A stretch of DNA of 64,000 bases from assembly GCF_028294535.1 (NCBI RefSeq), contig NZ_JAQBIE010000008.1:124001-188000 (forward strand). The letters are read 5' to 3'. The stretch comes from Paracoccus onchidii (GTDB lineage Bacteria; Pseudomonadota; Alphaproteobacteria; Rhodobacterales; Rhodobacteraceae). Both the position numbers and the translations under genes were made by a program. Within the stretch, counting starts at the first letter, position 1. Every line of letters starts with the position of its first letter. The notes beneath the pieces were generated by a model. The model was given only the letters and a program-made list of their open reading frames with translations. It searched no databases and was not told where the DNA came from. This document shows positions 53,005 to 60,854 of the stretch, in pieces.

Positions 53005-54336
53005 ATGCTTTGGCAACAAATGGATCAAGGCGCGGTGGCGCTGGACTGGACTTTCTACCTGCCTGTGGCGGTATTCCTGATTATGGTCGCCCTGGCGGTG
53101 CCGGTCTGGGTCGCGATTGGCGCGGCGGCGGTGCTGCTGCTGATGACGTCGCAGGTTTTGCCGCTGTCGCTGGTGGGCGAGGGGCTGTTTTCGGGCATCG
53201 ACCATTTCGCCCTGACCGCGATTCCGCTGTTCATTCTGACCGGCGACGTGCTGGTCCGCACCGGCCTCAGCCGCAAGTTTCTGGACGTGGCCGAGGCGCT
53301 GACAAACTGGACGCGCGGCGGTTTCGGCTCTGCGACGGTGCTGGTCTGCGGCATGTTCTCGGCGATTTCAGGATCTGATGCGGCGGGCGCGGCAGCGGTC
53401 GGTCGCATGACCATCAACCGGCTGGTCGAAAGCGGCTATCCGCGCCCCTATGCCTGTGCGCTTGTCGCCGCAGGCGCCTGTACGGGCATTCTGATCCCGC
53501 CCTCGATCGCCTATATCGTGATCGGACTGGTTCTGGGGATCTCGGCCTCGACCCTGTTCCAGGCGGCGCTTATTCCCGGCGTCATCATCCTTGGGTCGAT
53601 CCTGCTGACGAACACCATCGTCAATCGCCGCCATGCCTATGAGCAGGGCAACGCCCTGAGCTTTGGCGAATGGCTGGCCAATCTGGGGCGCACGATCGCG
53701 CAGGGCTGGTATGCCTTCATCGTGCCGGGGGTCATCTTCTGGGGCATCTTCAGCGGCCGTCTTACCCCGACCGAGGCAGGTGCCACCGCCGTCACCATCA
53801 CCATCCTGCTGGGGTTCATTCTTGGCACGCTGAAGCTGTCGGACTTTCCTTCGATGATGGTCAGTTCGGCCAAGGTGAACGGGGTGATCGTGCCCATCAT
53901 CGCGATGTCGCTGCCGCTGTCGCAGGCGCTGTCCGCGATGGGTGTGCCGCAGGGCTTTGTCTATACCATGACCTCGCTCAGCAGCGAGCCCTGGGTGATG
54001 ATCCTGTGCATGATCGCAATCCTGATCCTGGCGGGCTGCGTCATGGAAACGACCCCGAATATCGTCATCCTTGCCCCCCTGCTGAAGCCCCTGGCCGACA
54101 GCATCGGCATGAACGATATCCAGTTCTGCGTGATGATGATCACCGCGCTGGGTGTCGGGTTCATCACGCCGCCACTGGGGCTGAACCTGTTCGTCGTCGG
54201 CGGCCTGACCGGAGAATCCATTCTGCGGATCTCGGCACGTGCCGTTCCCTTCGTCCTTTGCATGCTGATCGTCGTGCTGCTGATCGCCTATCTGCCGGTC
54301 GTCTCGACGCTGATGCTTCCCGATAACCTGAAATAA
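53005..54336 (+). CDS. TRAP transporter large membrane subunit (DctM type)
   Basis: 443 residues, about 12 hydrophobic segments. Family motifs: FALTAIPLFILTGDVLVRTG, MFSAISGSDAAGAAAVG, ACTGILIPPSIAYIVIGLV and GFITPPLGLNLFVVGG. Its substrate with the DctP and DctQ partners is probably DHPS, given hpsN 10 bp downstream. Confidence 0.95.
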   Translation: MLWQQMDQGAVALDWTFYLPVAVFLIMVALAVPVWVAIGAAAVLLLMTSQVLPLSLVGEGLFSGIDHFALTAIPLFILTGDVLVRTGLSRKFLDVAEALTNWTRGGFGSATVLVCGMFSAISGSDAAGAAAVGRMTINRLVESGYPRPYACALVAAGACTGILIPPSIAYIVIGLVLGISASTLFQAALIPGVIILGSILLTNTIVNRRHAYEQGNALSFGEWLANLGRTIAQGWYAFIVPGVIFWGIFSGRLTPTEAGATAVTITILLGFILGTLKLSDFPSMMVSSAKVNGVIVPIIAMSLPLSQALSAMGVPQGFVYTMTSLSSEPWVMILCMIAILILAGCVMETTPNIVILAPLLKPLADSIGMNDIQFCVMMITALGVGFITPPLGLNLFVVGGLTGESILRISARAVPFVLCMLIVVLLIAYLPVVSTLMLPDNLK

Positions 54337-54346
54337 GAGGATCACC

Positions 54347-55663
54347 ATGTCCGTCACCTATCTCAAGAAAGCCGCGCGGCAATCCACGACCGATGCGGGT
54401 GAAACGCGCGAGATCGTGCAGAACATTCTGACCGAGATCGAACAGGGCGGCGAAGACGCCGCACGCAAATATGCCGAGAAATTCGACCGCTATGACGGCA
54501 ATATCGTTCTGACCCGCGATGAAATCGATGCGGCTTCGGCGCAGCTGAGCCAGCAGTTGAAGGACGATATCCGTTTCGCCCATGACAACGTGCGCCGCTT
54601 TGCCGAGGCGCAGAAAGACACGATCCGCGATTTTCAGACCGAGATTCAGCCCGGTCTGATCCTGGGACAGAAGGCGATCCCCTGTAATGCCGCGGGTTGC
54701 TATGCGCCCGGCGGGCGCTACAGCCATGTGGCCTCGGCCCTGATGACCGTGACCACGGCCAAGGTCGCGGGTTGCGGTCATATCTCGGTCTGTTCCCCGC
54801 CGCGTCCCGGTGTTGGTCTGAACCCGGCCATCGTCTATACCGCCGATCTGTGCGGTGCCGATCAGATCCTTGCCCTTGGGGGCGTTCAGGGCATCGCCGC
54901 AATGGCCTTTGGCCTGTTCGGCCTGCCGCAATCGGATATTCTGGTCGGCCCCGGCAACCAGTTCGTGGCCGAGGCAAAGCGGCTTCTGTTCGGTCGGGTG
55001 GGCATCGACATGTTCGCGGGGCCGACCGATAGCCTAATCCTGGCCGACAAGACCGCAGATCCCGAAATCGTCGCGTGGGATCTGGTGGGGCAGGCCGAGC
55101 ATGGCTACAACTCGCCTGTCTGGCTGGTGACCGATGATCGCGCATTGGCGGAAAAGGTCATGGCCCGCGTGCCGGACCTGATCGCCACATTGCCAGAGTT
55201 GAACGGCAAGAACGCCACAGACGCGTGGCGCGACTATGCCGAGGTGATCCTGTGTGACACACGGGAAGAGATGGCCGCGACCTCGGATCGCTATGCGCCC
55301 GAACATCTGACCGTGCAGGCGCAGGATCTGGATTGGTGGCTGAACCGGCTGTCCTGCTATGGCAGCCTGTTCCTGGGCGAGGAAACGACAGTCGCCTTTG
55401 GTGACAAGGCGTCGGGCACCAACCACGTGCTGCCGACCTCGGGTGCGGCGCGCTATACGGGCGGGTTGTCGGTTCATAAATACATGAAGCTTGTCACCTG
55501 GCAGCGCGCAACCCGCGAAGGTGCCAAGCCGATTGCCGAAGCGACCGCCCGCATTTCACGCCTGGAAGGCATGGAAGGGCACGCCCGCACCGCAGATATC
55601 CGGTTGGCGAAATACTTCCCCGATGAACAGTTCGACCTGACCGCGCAAGAGGTGCCCGCATGA
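54347..55663 (+). CDS. hpsN: Sulfopropanediol 3-dehydrogenase (histidinol dehydrogenase homologue)
   Basis: Oxidises (R)-2,3-dihydroxypropane-1-sulfonate twice with NAD+ to (R)-sulfolactate. 438 residues of the histidinol dehydrogenase fold, with CYAPGGRYSHVASALMT, DILVGPGNQFVAEAKRLLFG, DMFAGPTDSLILAD, QAEHGYNSPVWLV and GTNHVLPTSGAARYTGGLSV. True HisD has AEHDE where this has AEHGYN, and there is no his operon; the TRAP, hpsO, hpsP and suy context fixes it as HpsN. Overlaps hpsO by 4 bp. Confidence 0.94.
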   Translation: MSVTYLKKAARQSTTDAGETREIVQNILTEIEQGGEDAARKYAEKFDRYDGNIVLTRDEIDAASAQLSQQLKDDIRFAHDNVRRFAEAQKDTIRDFQTEIQPGLILGQKAIPCNAAGCYAPGGRYSHVASALMTVTTAKVAGCGHISVCSPPRPGVGLNPAIVYTADLCGADQILALGGVQGIAAMAFGLFGLPQSDILVGPGNQFVAEAKRLLFGRVGIDMFAGPTDSLILADKTADPEIVAWDLVGQAEHGYNSPVWLVTDDRALAEKVMARVPDLIATLPELNGKNATDAWRDYAEVILCDTREEMAATSDRYAPEHLTVQAQDLDWWLNRLSCYGSLFLGEETTVAFGDKASGTNHVLPTSGAARYTGGLSVHKYMKLVTWQRATREGAKPIAEATARISRLEGMEGHARTADIRLAKYFPDEQFDLTAQEVPA

Positions 55664-56397
55664 CGCCCTCGCTGTCGGTCGAGGGTCGTATCGCCTGTGT
55701 GACCGGGGCCAGTTCCGGCCTTGGTCGCACCATCGCGCAAGCGCTGGTCGCGGGCGGGGCAAGGGTGGTCACTGTCGCGCGGCGCAAGGCGGATTGGTGC
55801 GACGGCACGTCTTCGGTGGCGATTTCGGCGGATCTGTCTGATCTGAAAGCGGTACCCGATATCGCGGCCGAGGTGGCGGATGTCTTTGGCGCGCCCGACA
55901 TTCTGGTCAACTCGGCGGGTGTGAACATGCGCCAGCCTGCCGATCAGGTCACCATGGATGGCTGGTTGACGACATTGGATCTGAACCTGTCGGTGCCGTT
56001 CTTTTTGGCGCAGGCGATGGTGCCTGCAATGCGCGAAAAGGGTTGGGGCCGGATCGTCAACTTCGCCTCGCTGCAAAGTCAGCGGGCCTTTCACGGCGGC
56101 ATTGCCTATGGTGCGTCCAAGGGCGGCATCACCCAATTGACCCGCGCCATGGCCGAGGCGTGGTCGCGTGACGGGATCACGGCCAACGCGCTGGCACCGG
56201 GTTTTTTCCCGACCGAACTGACCGGCCCCGTTTTCGGCAATCCCGAGCTGTCCGCCCGCAATGCCGCGCAGACCTGTATCGGTCGCAACGGAGAGATGGA
56301 GGATATCATCGGCCCCGCGCTGTTCCTGTGTTCGGATGCGTCGGCCTATGTCACCGGTCAGGTTCTGTGCGTCGATGGGGGGTTCACCGCGAAATGA
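55660..56397 (+). CDS. hpsO: DHPS 2-dehydrogenase, SDR type
   Basis: 245-residue short-chain dehydrogenase: TGASSGLGRTIAQ cofactor loop, NSAGVNMRQ and catalytic YGASKGGITQL. In the known pathway HpsO and HpsP oxidise and re-reduce C2 of DHPS, so the S enantiomer can reach R-specific HpsN. ATGA overlaps couple it to both hpsN and hpsP. Confidence 0.9.
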   Translation: MTPSLSVEGRIACVTGASSGLGRTIAQALVAGGARVVTVARRKADWCDGTSSVAISADLSDLKAVPDIAAEVADVFGAPDILVNSAGVNMRQPADQVTMDGWLTTLDLNLSVPFFLAQAMVPAMREKGWGRIVNFASLQSQRAFHGGIAYGASKGGITQLTRAMAEAWSRDGITANALAPGFFPTELTGPVFGNPELSARNAAQTCIGRNGEMEDIIGPALFLCSDASAYVTGQVLCVDGGFTAK

Positions 56398-57389
56398 AGG
56401 CGCTTGTCTATACGGGTGTTCGCGAACTGACCTTGCGTGAGGTCGCAGACCCCATTGCGGGACCGGAGGATGCGCTGGTGCGTGTCGAAGCCAGCGGGAT
56501 CTGTGGATCCGACATGCATGCATGGGCAGGTCATGACGACCGGCGCCCGGCCCCGCTGATCCTTGGCCATGAAGCTGCGGGAACCATTAGCGGAGGGTCA
56601 ATGAAGGGGCAGCGTGTCACGATCAATCCGCTTGTGACATGTGGCAAGTGCAAAGCCTGCCTTGCCGGGCGCGACAACCTGTGCGCGACCCGCCAGATCA
56701 TTTCCATGCCGCCGCGCGAGGGTGCATTTGCCCAGTTCCTGGCGATTCCTGCGCGCAATCTTGTTGCAGTGCCTGAAAACGTTGCCTTGACGACCGCCTC
56801 GTTGGCCGAGCCTCTGGCCTGTGGCTGGCATGCTGTGCGCCTTGCGGAACGGGCATTGGATATGCCGTTGAACATGGCGCGATGTCTGGTCATGGGGGGC
56901 GGCGCAATCGGTCTGGGCGCGGCTCTGGTGCTGCGCGCCCAGGGCGCAGGTGAGATCTGGTTGGCGGAAACCTCGGCCGAACGGCGCCAGATTGCAGCGC
57001 GTCAGGGTGGTCTTCGCACCTATGATCCGATCAATGAACCTGCGCCGGCTGATGTCGATCTGGTGATCGATGGCGTCGGCTTTGGCGCGACCCGCGCAGC
57101 CGGCAGCGCAGCGTTACGCCCGGGCGGCGTGTTCATGCATGTCGGTCTGGGCGATTCCGGTCCCGGGCTGGATATCCGGCGTTCTACCTTGCAAGAGTTA
57201 TGCTTTATCGGCACCTATACCTATACCGCGCAGGATTTTCGCGATACGGCTCGGGCGATTTTTGACGGACGGCTCGGGGCGTTGGATTGGGCGGAAACCG
57301 CCCCGCTCAGCGACGGTGCGGATGCGTTTCGCCGGATTTCATCGGGCGAGGTTGCGGCACCCAAGATCACCCTTTTACCCCATGGTTAG
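56394..57389 (+). CDS. hpsP: DHPS 2-dehydrogenase, zinc alcohol dehydrogenase type
   Basis: 331-residue medium-chain zinc dehydrogenase. Catalytic-zinc ligands Cys37 (GICGSD) and His59-Glu60 (LGHEAAG); structural-zinc cysteines 83, 86, 89 and 97 in CGKCKAC and NLC; Rossmann VMGGGAIGLGAAL. The start at 56394 overlaps the hpsO stop by 4 bp; the open frame further upstream lies within hpsO. With HpsO it inverts the C2 configuration. Its stop overlaps that of the convergent GntR gene. Confidence 0.9.
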   Translation: MKALVYTGVRELTLREVADPIAGPEDALVRVEASGICGSDMHAWAGHDDRRPAPLILGHEAAGTISGGSMKGQRVTINPLVTCGKCKACLAGRDNLCATRQIISMPPREGAFAQFLAIPARNLVAVPENVALTTASLAEPLACGWHAVRLAERALDMPLNMARCLVMGGGAIGLGAALVLRAQGAGEIWLAETSAERRQIAARQGGLRTYDPINEPAPADVDLVIDGVGFGATRAAGSAALRPGGVFMHVGLGDSGPGLDIRRSTLQELCFIGTYTYTAQDFRDTARAIFDGRLGALDWAETAPLSDGADAFRRISSGEVAAPKITLLPHG

Positions 57390-58087
57390 TCGAGCGTCAC
57401 CTTGTAGCTGAGCTGGTCGGTTCGATACACGCTGCGCCGCCGTTCGATAGGCCGCCCCAGAATATCATGTGCCAGGCGCTCGACCCGTAACAGGGGGGCG
57501 CCTGGTTCCACATTCAGGGCCCGGGCTTCATCGGCATCTGCCGCCACCGCATTGATGCTTTCATCCGCGCGCAGAACGATGCAGCCATAGTTCTGCTGAT
57601 ACAGGATATACAGCGCGCTTGGCAGCGGCGCACGCCGGTCGATGCCTGCGAAGATCGGTGCGGGAAGAACTGCGGATTCAATGGTGCTTGCAACCCCTTT
57701 CAGGCTGCGTATGCGCCTGATTTCATAGACTTGCTCCGGTTTGTCGAACAGGGTGTCGCGCTCGATCGGGGTGGCGTCTCGTTGGGTGATTTGCTCATCG
57801 ATCAGCTCGGGGCGGATGATGGTGCCATCGTTTTCGCGCAATCGGAAAAAGTTGAACAGCGAACTTTCCGGCGTGCGGGCCGTCACGAAGGAGCCGCGTC
57901 CCTGTTCGCGTCGCACGATTCCGTGCTGTTCAAGCATCATCAGGGCCTTGCGCGCAGTGCCCTGCGAGACGCCGATTTCGGCGGCCAGCTGCATCTCGCT
58001 TGGAAGCATGCCTCCGGGCAGCAATTCGCCCGAACCGATTCGCGCGACGATCGTGTCGATGACTTTTTGATAAAGCGGCTGTCCCAT
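57386..58087 (-). CDS. hpsQ: GntR-family regulator (HutC/UTRA type) of the suy-slc genes
   Basis: 233-residue GntR-type regulator. DNA-binding domain with YQKVIDTIVARIGSGELLPG and SQGTARKALMMLEQHGIVRR, then a UTRA ligand domain (LNVEPGAPLLRVERLAHD, ERRRSVYRTDQLSYKV). The ATG at 58085-58087 begins the usual HutC start (MGQPLYQKV). An in-frame ATG at 58135 would add 16 residues; neither has a strong ribosome site. It faces suyA divergently and is named by its hps context. Confidence 0.88.
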   Translation of the reverse strand: MGQPLYQKVIDTIVARIGSGELLPGGMLPSEMQLAAEIGVSQGTARKALMMLEQHGIVRREQGRGSFVTARTPESSLFNFFRLRENDGTIIRPELIDEQITQRDATPIERDTLFDKPEQVYEIRRIRSLKGVASTIESAVLPAPIFAGIDRRAPLPSALYILYQQNYGCIVLRADESINAVAADADEARALNVEPGAPLLRVERLAHDILGRPIERRRSVYRTDQLSYKVTLD

Positions 58088-58149
58088 TGTCGGCGTGAAT
58101 CCCTGAATTTTCCCTTGGTTATCACGGCAAATCATGAACTGACAATAGA

Positions 58150-58171
58150 TGTATAAATAGTCTTGTATAAG
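58150..58171. promoter_or_regulatory. Candidate HpsQ operator in the hpsQ-suyA spacer
   Basis: TGTATAA occurs twice, at 58150-58156 and 58164-58170, 14 bp apart. The second lies in CTTGTATAAG (58162-58171), a near-palindrome with one mismatch. HutC-type GntR proteins bind short GT-N-TATAC-type sites, so the position and sequence fit. Confidence 0.45.
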
Positions 58172-58234
58172 AGTAAGTATATATGTTAGCACTTGGCGCA
58201 AGGAATTCATGCCATCACTGAAAGGGAGGATCCT

Positions 58235-58522
58235 TTGAGCATTCCGCAACTTCTGGTCCACGATCACGAGGATAACGTCGGCGTCGTCGTCGTCGAAAAC
58301 CTCAGCGCGGGCACCGAGATGCTGTGCGTCGTCACAGCTGACAATTCGGATTTCCGCCTGACCGCCAAGGCCGATATCCCCATCGGCCACAAGGTCGCGG
58401 TCAAGCCGCTGAAGACCGGCGACACGGTCGTCAAATATGGCGAAGACATCGGCAAGATGGTCGGTGACGCCGAGGTTGGCGGCCACGTCCACACCCACAA
58501 CTGCAAAACGAAACGGTGGTAA
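58235..58522 (+). CDS. suyA: (R)-sulfolactate sulfo-lyase, alpha subunit (UxaA/SAF domain)
   Basis: Small subunit of the enzyme that splits (R)-sulfolactate to pyruvate and sulfite. 95 residues of SAF type, homologous to the N-terminal part of altronate dehydratase, with VGVVVVENL and a C-terminal [10 protein letters not shown] motif. The start used is TTG 58235, 4-5 nt after GGGAGGA; this begins at the conserved SIPQLLVHD. The frame is open to 58193 but lacks similarity. It is 2 bp before suyB. Confidence 0.92.
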   Translation: MSIPQLLVHDHEDNVGVVVVENLSAGTEMLCVVTADNSDFRLTAKADIPIGHKVAVKPLKTGDTVVKYGEDIGKMVGDAEVGGHVHTHNCKTKRW

Positions 58523-58524
58523 GC

Positions 58525-59706
58525 ATGGCTTTGGATTTCAGCAATACGACCGTCAAGGCATGGCGCCGCGAGAATGGCCGCGTGGGTGTTCGCAACCACG
58601 TCCTGATCCTGCCCGTTGACGATATCTCAAATGCCGCCTGCGAGGCTGTGGCCAACAATGTCAAAGGTACGCTGGCCATTCCGCATGCCTATGGCCGCCT
58701 GCAATTCGGCGAAGACCTGGACCTGCATTTCCGCACCATCATCGGCACCGGCGCGAACCCCAATGTCGCTGCCGTGGTCGTCATCGGGATCGAACCTGAA
58801 TGGACCAAGGTGATCGTTGACGGCATCGCCAAGACCGGCAAGCCCGTCACCGGTTTCTCGATCGAACAGAAGGGCGATTTCGAGACGATCCGTCAGGCCG
58901 GCTGGAAGGCCAAGGAATACGTCCACTGGGCGACCGAACTGCAAAAGGAAGATTGCCCGATCTCCGAGCTGTGGGTGTCCACCAAATGTGGTGAAAGCGA
59001 CACGACCACCGGCCTGTCGTCATGCCCGACCGTCGGCAACATGTATGACAAGCTGCTGCCGCATGGTCTGTATGGCTGCTTTGGCGAAACCTCGGAAATC
59101 ACCGGGGCAGAGCATATCTGCGAAAAGCGCGCGGCAACGCCCGAGGCGGCGGCCAAGTTCAAGCAGATCTGGCAGGCCTATTCCGATGACGTGATCTTCG
59201 CGCATCAGACCGACGATCTGTCCGACAGCCAGCCCACCAAGGGCAACATCTTGGGCGGCCTGACCACGATCGAGGAAAAGGCGCTGGGGAACTTGGAAAA
59301 GATCGGCAAGACATCCAGCTATATCGATGCGATGGGTCCGGCGGAAACGCCGTCCAAGGGTCCGGGTCTGTATTTCATGGACAGCTCCTCGGCGGCGGCG
59401 GAATGCGTCACGCTGATGGCGGCGGGCGGCTATGTCATCCACACCTTCCCGACCGGGCAGGGCAACGTGGTCGGCAACCCGATCGTTCCGGTCATCAAGA
59501 TCTCGGGGAACCCGCGGACACTGCGCACCATGTCGGAACATATCGACGTGGATGTGACCGGCGTTCTGACCCGCGAACAGACCATCGACGAGGCTGGCGA
59601 CGCGCTGATCGAGATGATCATCCGCACCGCGAATGGCCGTTCCACCGCGGCCGAGGCCCTGGGTCACCGCGAATTCTCGATGACCAAACTGTATCGCAGC
59701 GCCTGA
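58525..59706 (+). CDS. suyB: (R)-sulfolactate sulfo-lyase, beta subunit
   Basis: 393-residue large subunit, homologous to the C-terminal domain of altronate/galactarate dehydratase. Motifs: [34 protein letters not shown] with conserved cysteines, and [17 protein letters not shown]. The ATG at 58525 starts [13 protein letters not shown]. The pair suyAB, beside hps and slc genes, indicates desulfonation rather than sugar-acid dehydration. A hairpin follows the stop. Confidence 0.95.
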   Translation: MALDFSNTTVKAWRRENGRVGVRNHVLILPVDDISNAACEAVANNVKGTLAIPHAYGRLQFGEDLDLHFRTIIGTGANPNVAAVVVIGIEPEWTKVIVDGIAKTGKPVTGFSIEQKGDFETIRQAGWKAKEYVHWATELQKEDCPISELWVSTKCGESDTTTGLSSCPTVGNMYDKLLPHGLYGCFGETSEITGAEHICEKRAATPEAAAKFKQIWQAYSDDVIFAHQTDDLSDSQPTKGNILGGLTTIEEKALGNLEKIGKTSSYIDAMGPAETPSKGPGLYFMDSSSAAAECVTLMAAGGYVIHTFPTGQGNVVGNPIVPVIKISGNPRTLRTMSEHIDVDVTGVLTREQTIDEAGDALIEMIIRTANGRSTAAEALGHREFSMTKLYRSA

Positions 59707-59717
59707 TCGCGCTGCGC

Positions 59718-59749
59718 ACCGCCGGCCCTTTGAGGAGGGGGTCGGCGGT
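59718..59749 (+). terminator. Hairpin between suyB and slcH
   Basis: 11-bp stem with one G-T pair (ACCGCCGGCCC / GGGTCGGCGGT) and a 10-nt loop, with no T-run after it. It may give partial termination before the transporter genes or protect the suyAB transcript. Confidence 0.45.
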
Positions 59750-59819
59750 TCAACCATTCGCGACCGGGACCCGCGTTTCGGTCGCGCCATAATCTGCAAT
59801 AAAACGGGGAGGAATGGAC

Positions 59820-60779
59820 ATGTTTGGAACAACGAAGCTTCGCTATTTCATCGCTGCCGCAGGCGCGGCGCTGACATTTTCGGGAACTGCCGCGATGGCG
59901 TATCCGGATGGGCCGGTGAATTATATCATCCCGTTCAATGCCGGTGGTGAAAGCGACATCACCGCACGATATCAGCAGCCATATTTCAAGGAACTGACCG
60001 GTCAGGACCTGATCGTGCAATACCTGCCCGGAGCCGGCGGCGCGCAGGCCTGGTCGGGGCTGAACAATCACAATGGCGATGGCATGACCATCATGGGAAC
60101 CAACCTGCCCCATATCATCCTTCAGCCCATGTTGCAGGATCCCGGCTATCAGACCGACGATATCAGCAATGTCTACATGTTCCATTTCACGCCGGATGCC
60201 TTGCTTGTCCGCAAGGACAGCCCCTTTGAAACGGTGCAGGACGTGATTGACGCGGCCACCCAGAATCCGGGATCGGTCATTGCGGGCGGCACCGGGACGA
60301 ACTCGGCCAACCATGTCGCCAATCAGGTCTTCATGAACGAAACCGGTGCCATGACCACCTATATCCCCTATAGCGGAACCGGCGCGACCGAGTCCGGCCT
60401 GCTGGGTGGCGAGGTTGATGTCCTGTGGGGATATACCACGGTTGCGGCGCGGCAGGCCGATGCGGTGCGCATGCTGGCCGTCGCAACCGAGGAACGTCAC
60501 CCCCTGTTCCCCGATGTGCCCACCTTTGGCGAGTTGGGGATCAACATGGTTGGTGGTGCCTATCGTGGCATCGCGGTGCCCGCGTCCACGCCCGAGGAAA
60601 CCAAACAAGAGTTGTCCGACCTGATCGGCCAGATCAACGCAGATCCCGAATTCCGCAAGCGCATGGAAGATGATGGCTATGCGCTGATTGACGTGCCTTA
60701 TCAGGAAATCGAAGGTTTCATGGACGATCGCAAGGCGGCCTATCAGGCGGTGTCGGAACAATTGCAATCCCAGAACTGA
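59820..60779 (+). CDS. slcH: TTT transporter binding protein, probable sulfolactate binder (TctC family)
   Basis: 319-residue TctC-type binding protein with a signal peptide (GTAAMAYPDG, cleaved after AMA). The family layout is visible in VNYIIPFNAGGESDITARY, IVQYLPGAGGAQAW and LFPDVPTFGELGINMVGGAYRG. Two ATGs are possible; the one at 59820 is 7 nt after GGAGG, while the one at 59814 is only 1 nt away, so 59820 is preferred. It matches the slcH position in known sulfolactate clusters. Confidence 0.88.
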   Translation: MFGTTKLRYFIAAAGAALTFSGTAAMAYPDGPVNYIIPFNAGGESDITARYQQPYFKELTGQDLIVQYLPGAGGAQAWSGLNNHNGDGMTIMGTNLPHIILQPMLQDPGYQTDDISNVYMFHFTPDALLVRKDSPFETVQDVIDAATQNPGSVIAGGTGTNSANHVANQVFMNETGAMTTYIPYSGTGATESGLLGGEVDVLWGYTTVAARQADAVRMLAVATEERHPLFPDVPTFGELGINMVGGAYRGIAVPASTPEETKQELSDLIGQINADPEFRKRMEDDGYALIDVPYQEIEGFMDDRKAAYQAVSEQLQSQN

Positions 60780-60785
60780 GCCAAA

Positions 60786-60819
60786 CAAGAGGCGGCGGGC
60801 CTCGGCCCACTGCCTCTTG
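60786..60819 (+). terminator. Stem-loop between slcH and its permease
   Basis: Two nested stems: CAAGAGGC (60786-60793) with GCCTCTTG (60812-60819), and GGGCC (60797-60801) with GGCCC (60804-60808). It lies in a 75-bp gap between binding protein and permease and is likely an attenuator or mRNA-stabilising hairpin. Confidence 0.55.
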
Positions 60820-60854
60820 ATCTCGACGTTTTCAAACAGTGTGGGAGCAACTTC

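Noticed and set aside
54347..55663. Histidinol dehydrogenase (hisD)
   Set aside because: The family fits, but the AEHGYN site differs from HisD and all neighbours belong to sulfonate catabolism.
58235..59706. Altronate/galactarate dehydratase
   Set aside because: Split small and large subunits beside hps, slcC and comC indicate sulfolactate sulfo-lyase.
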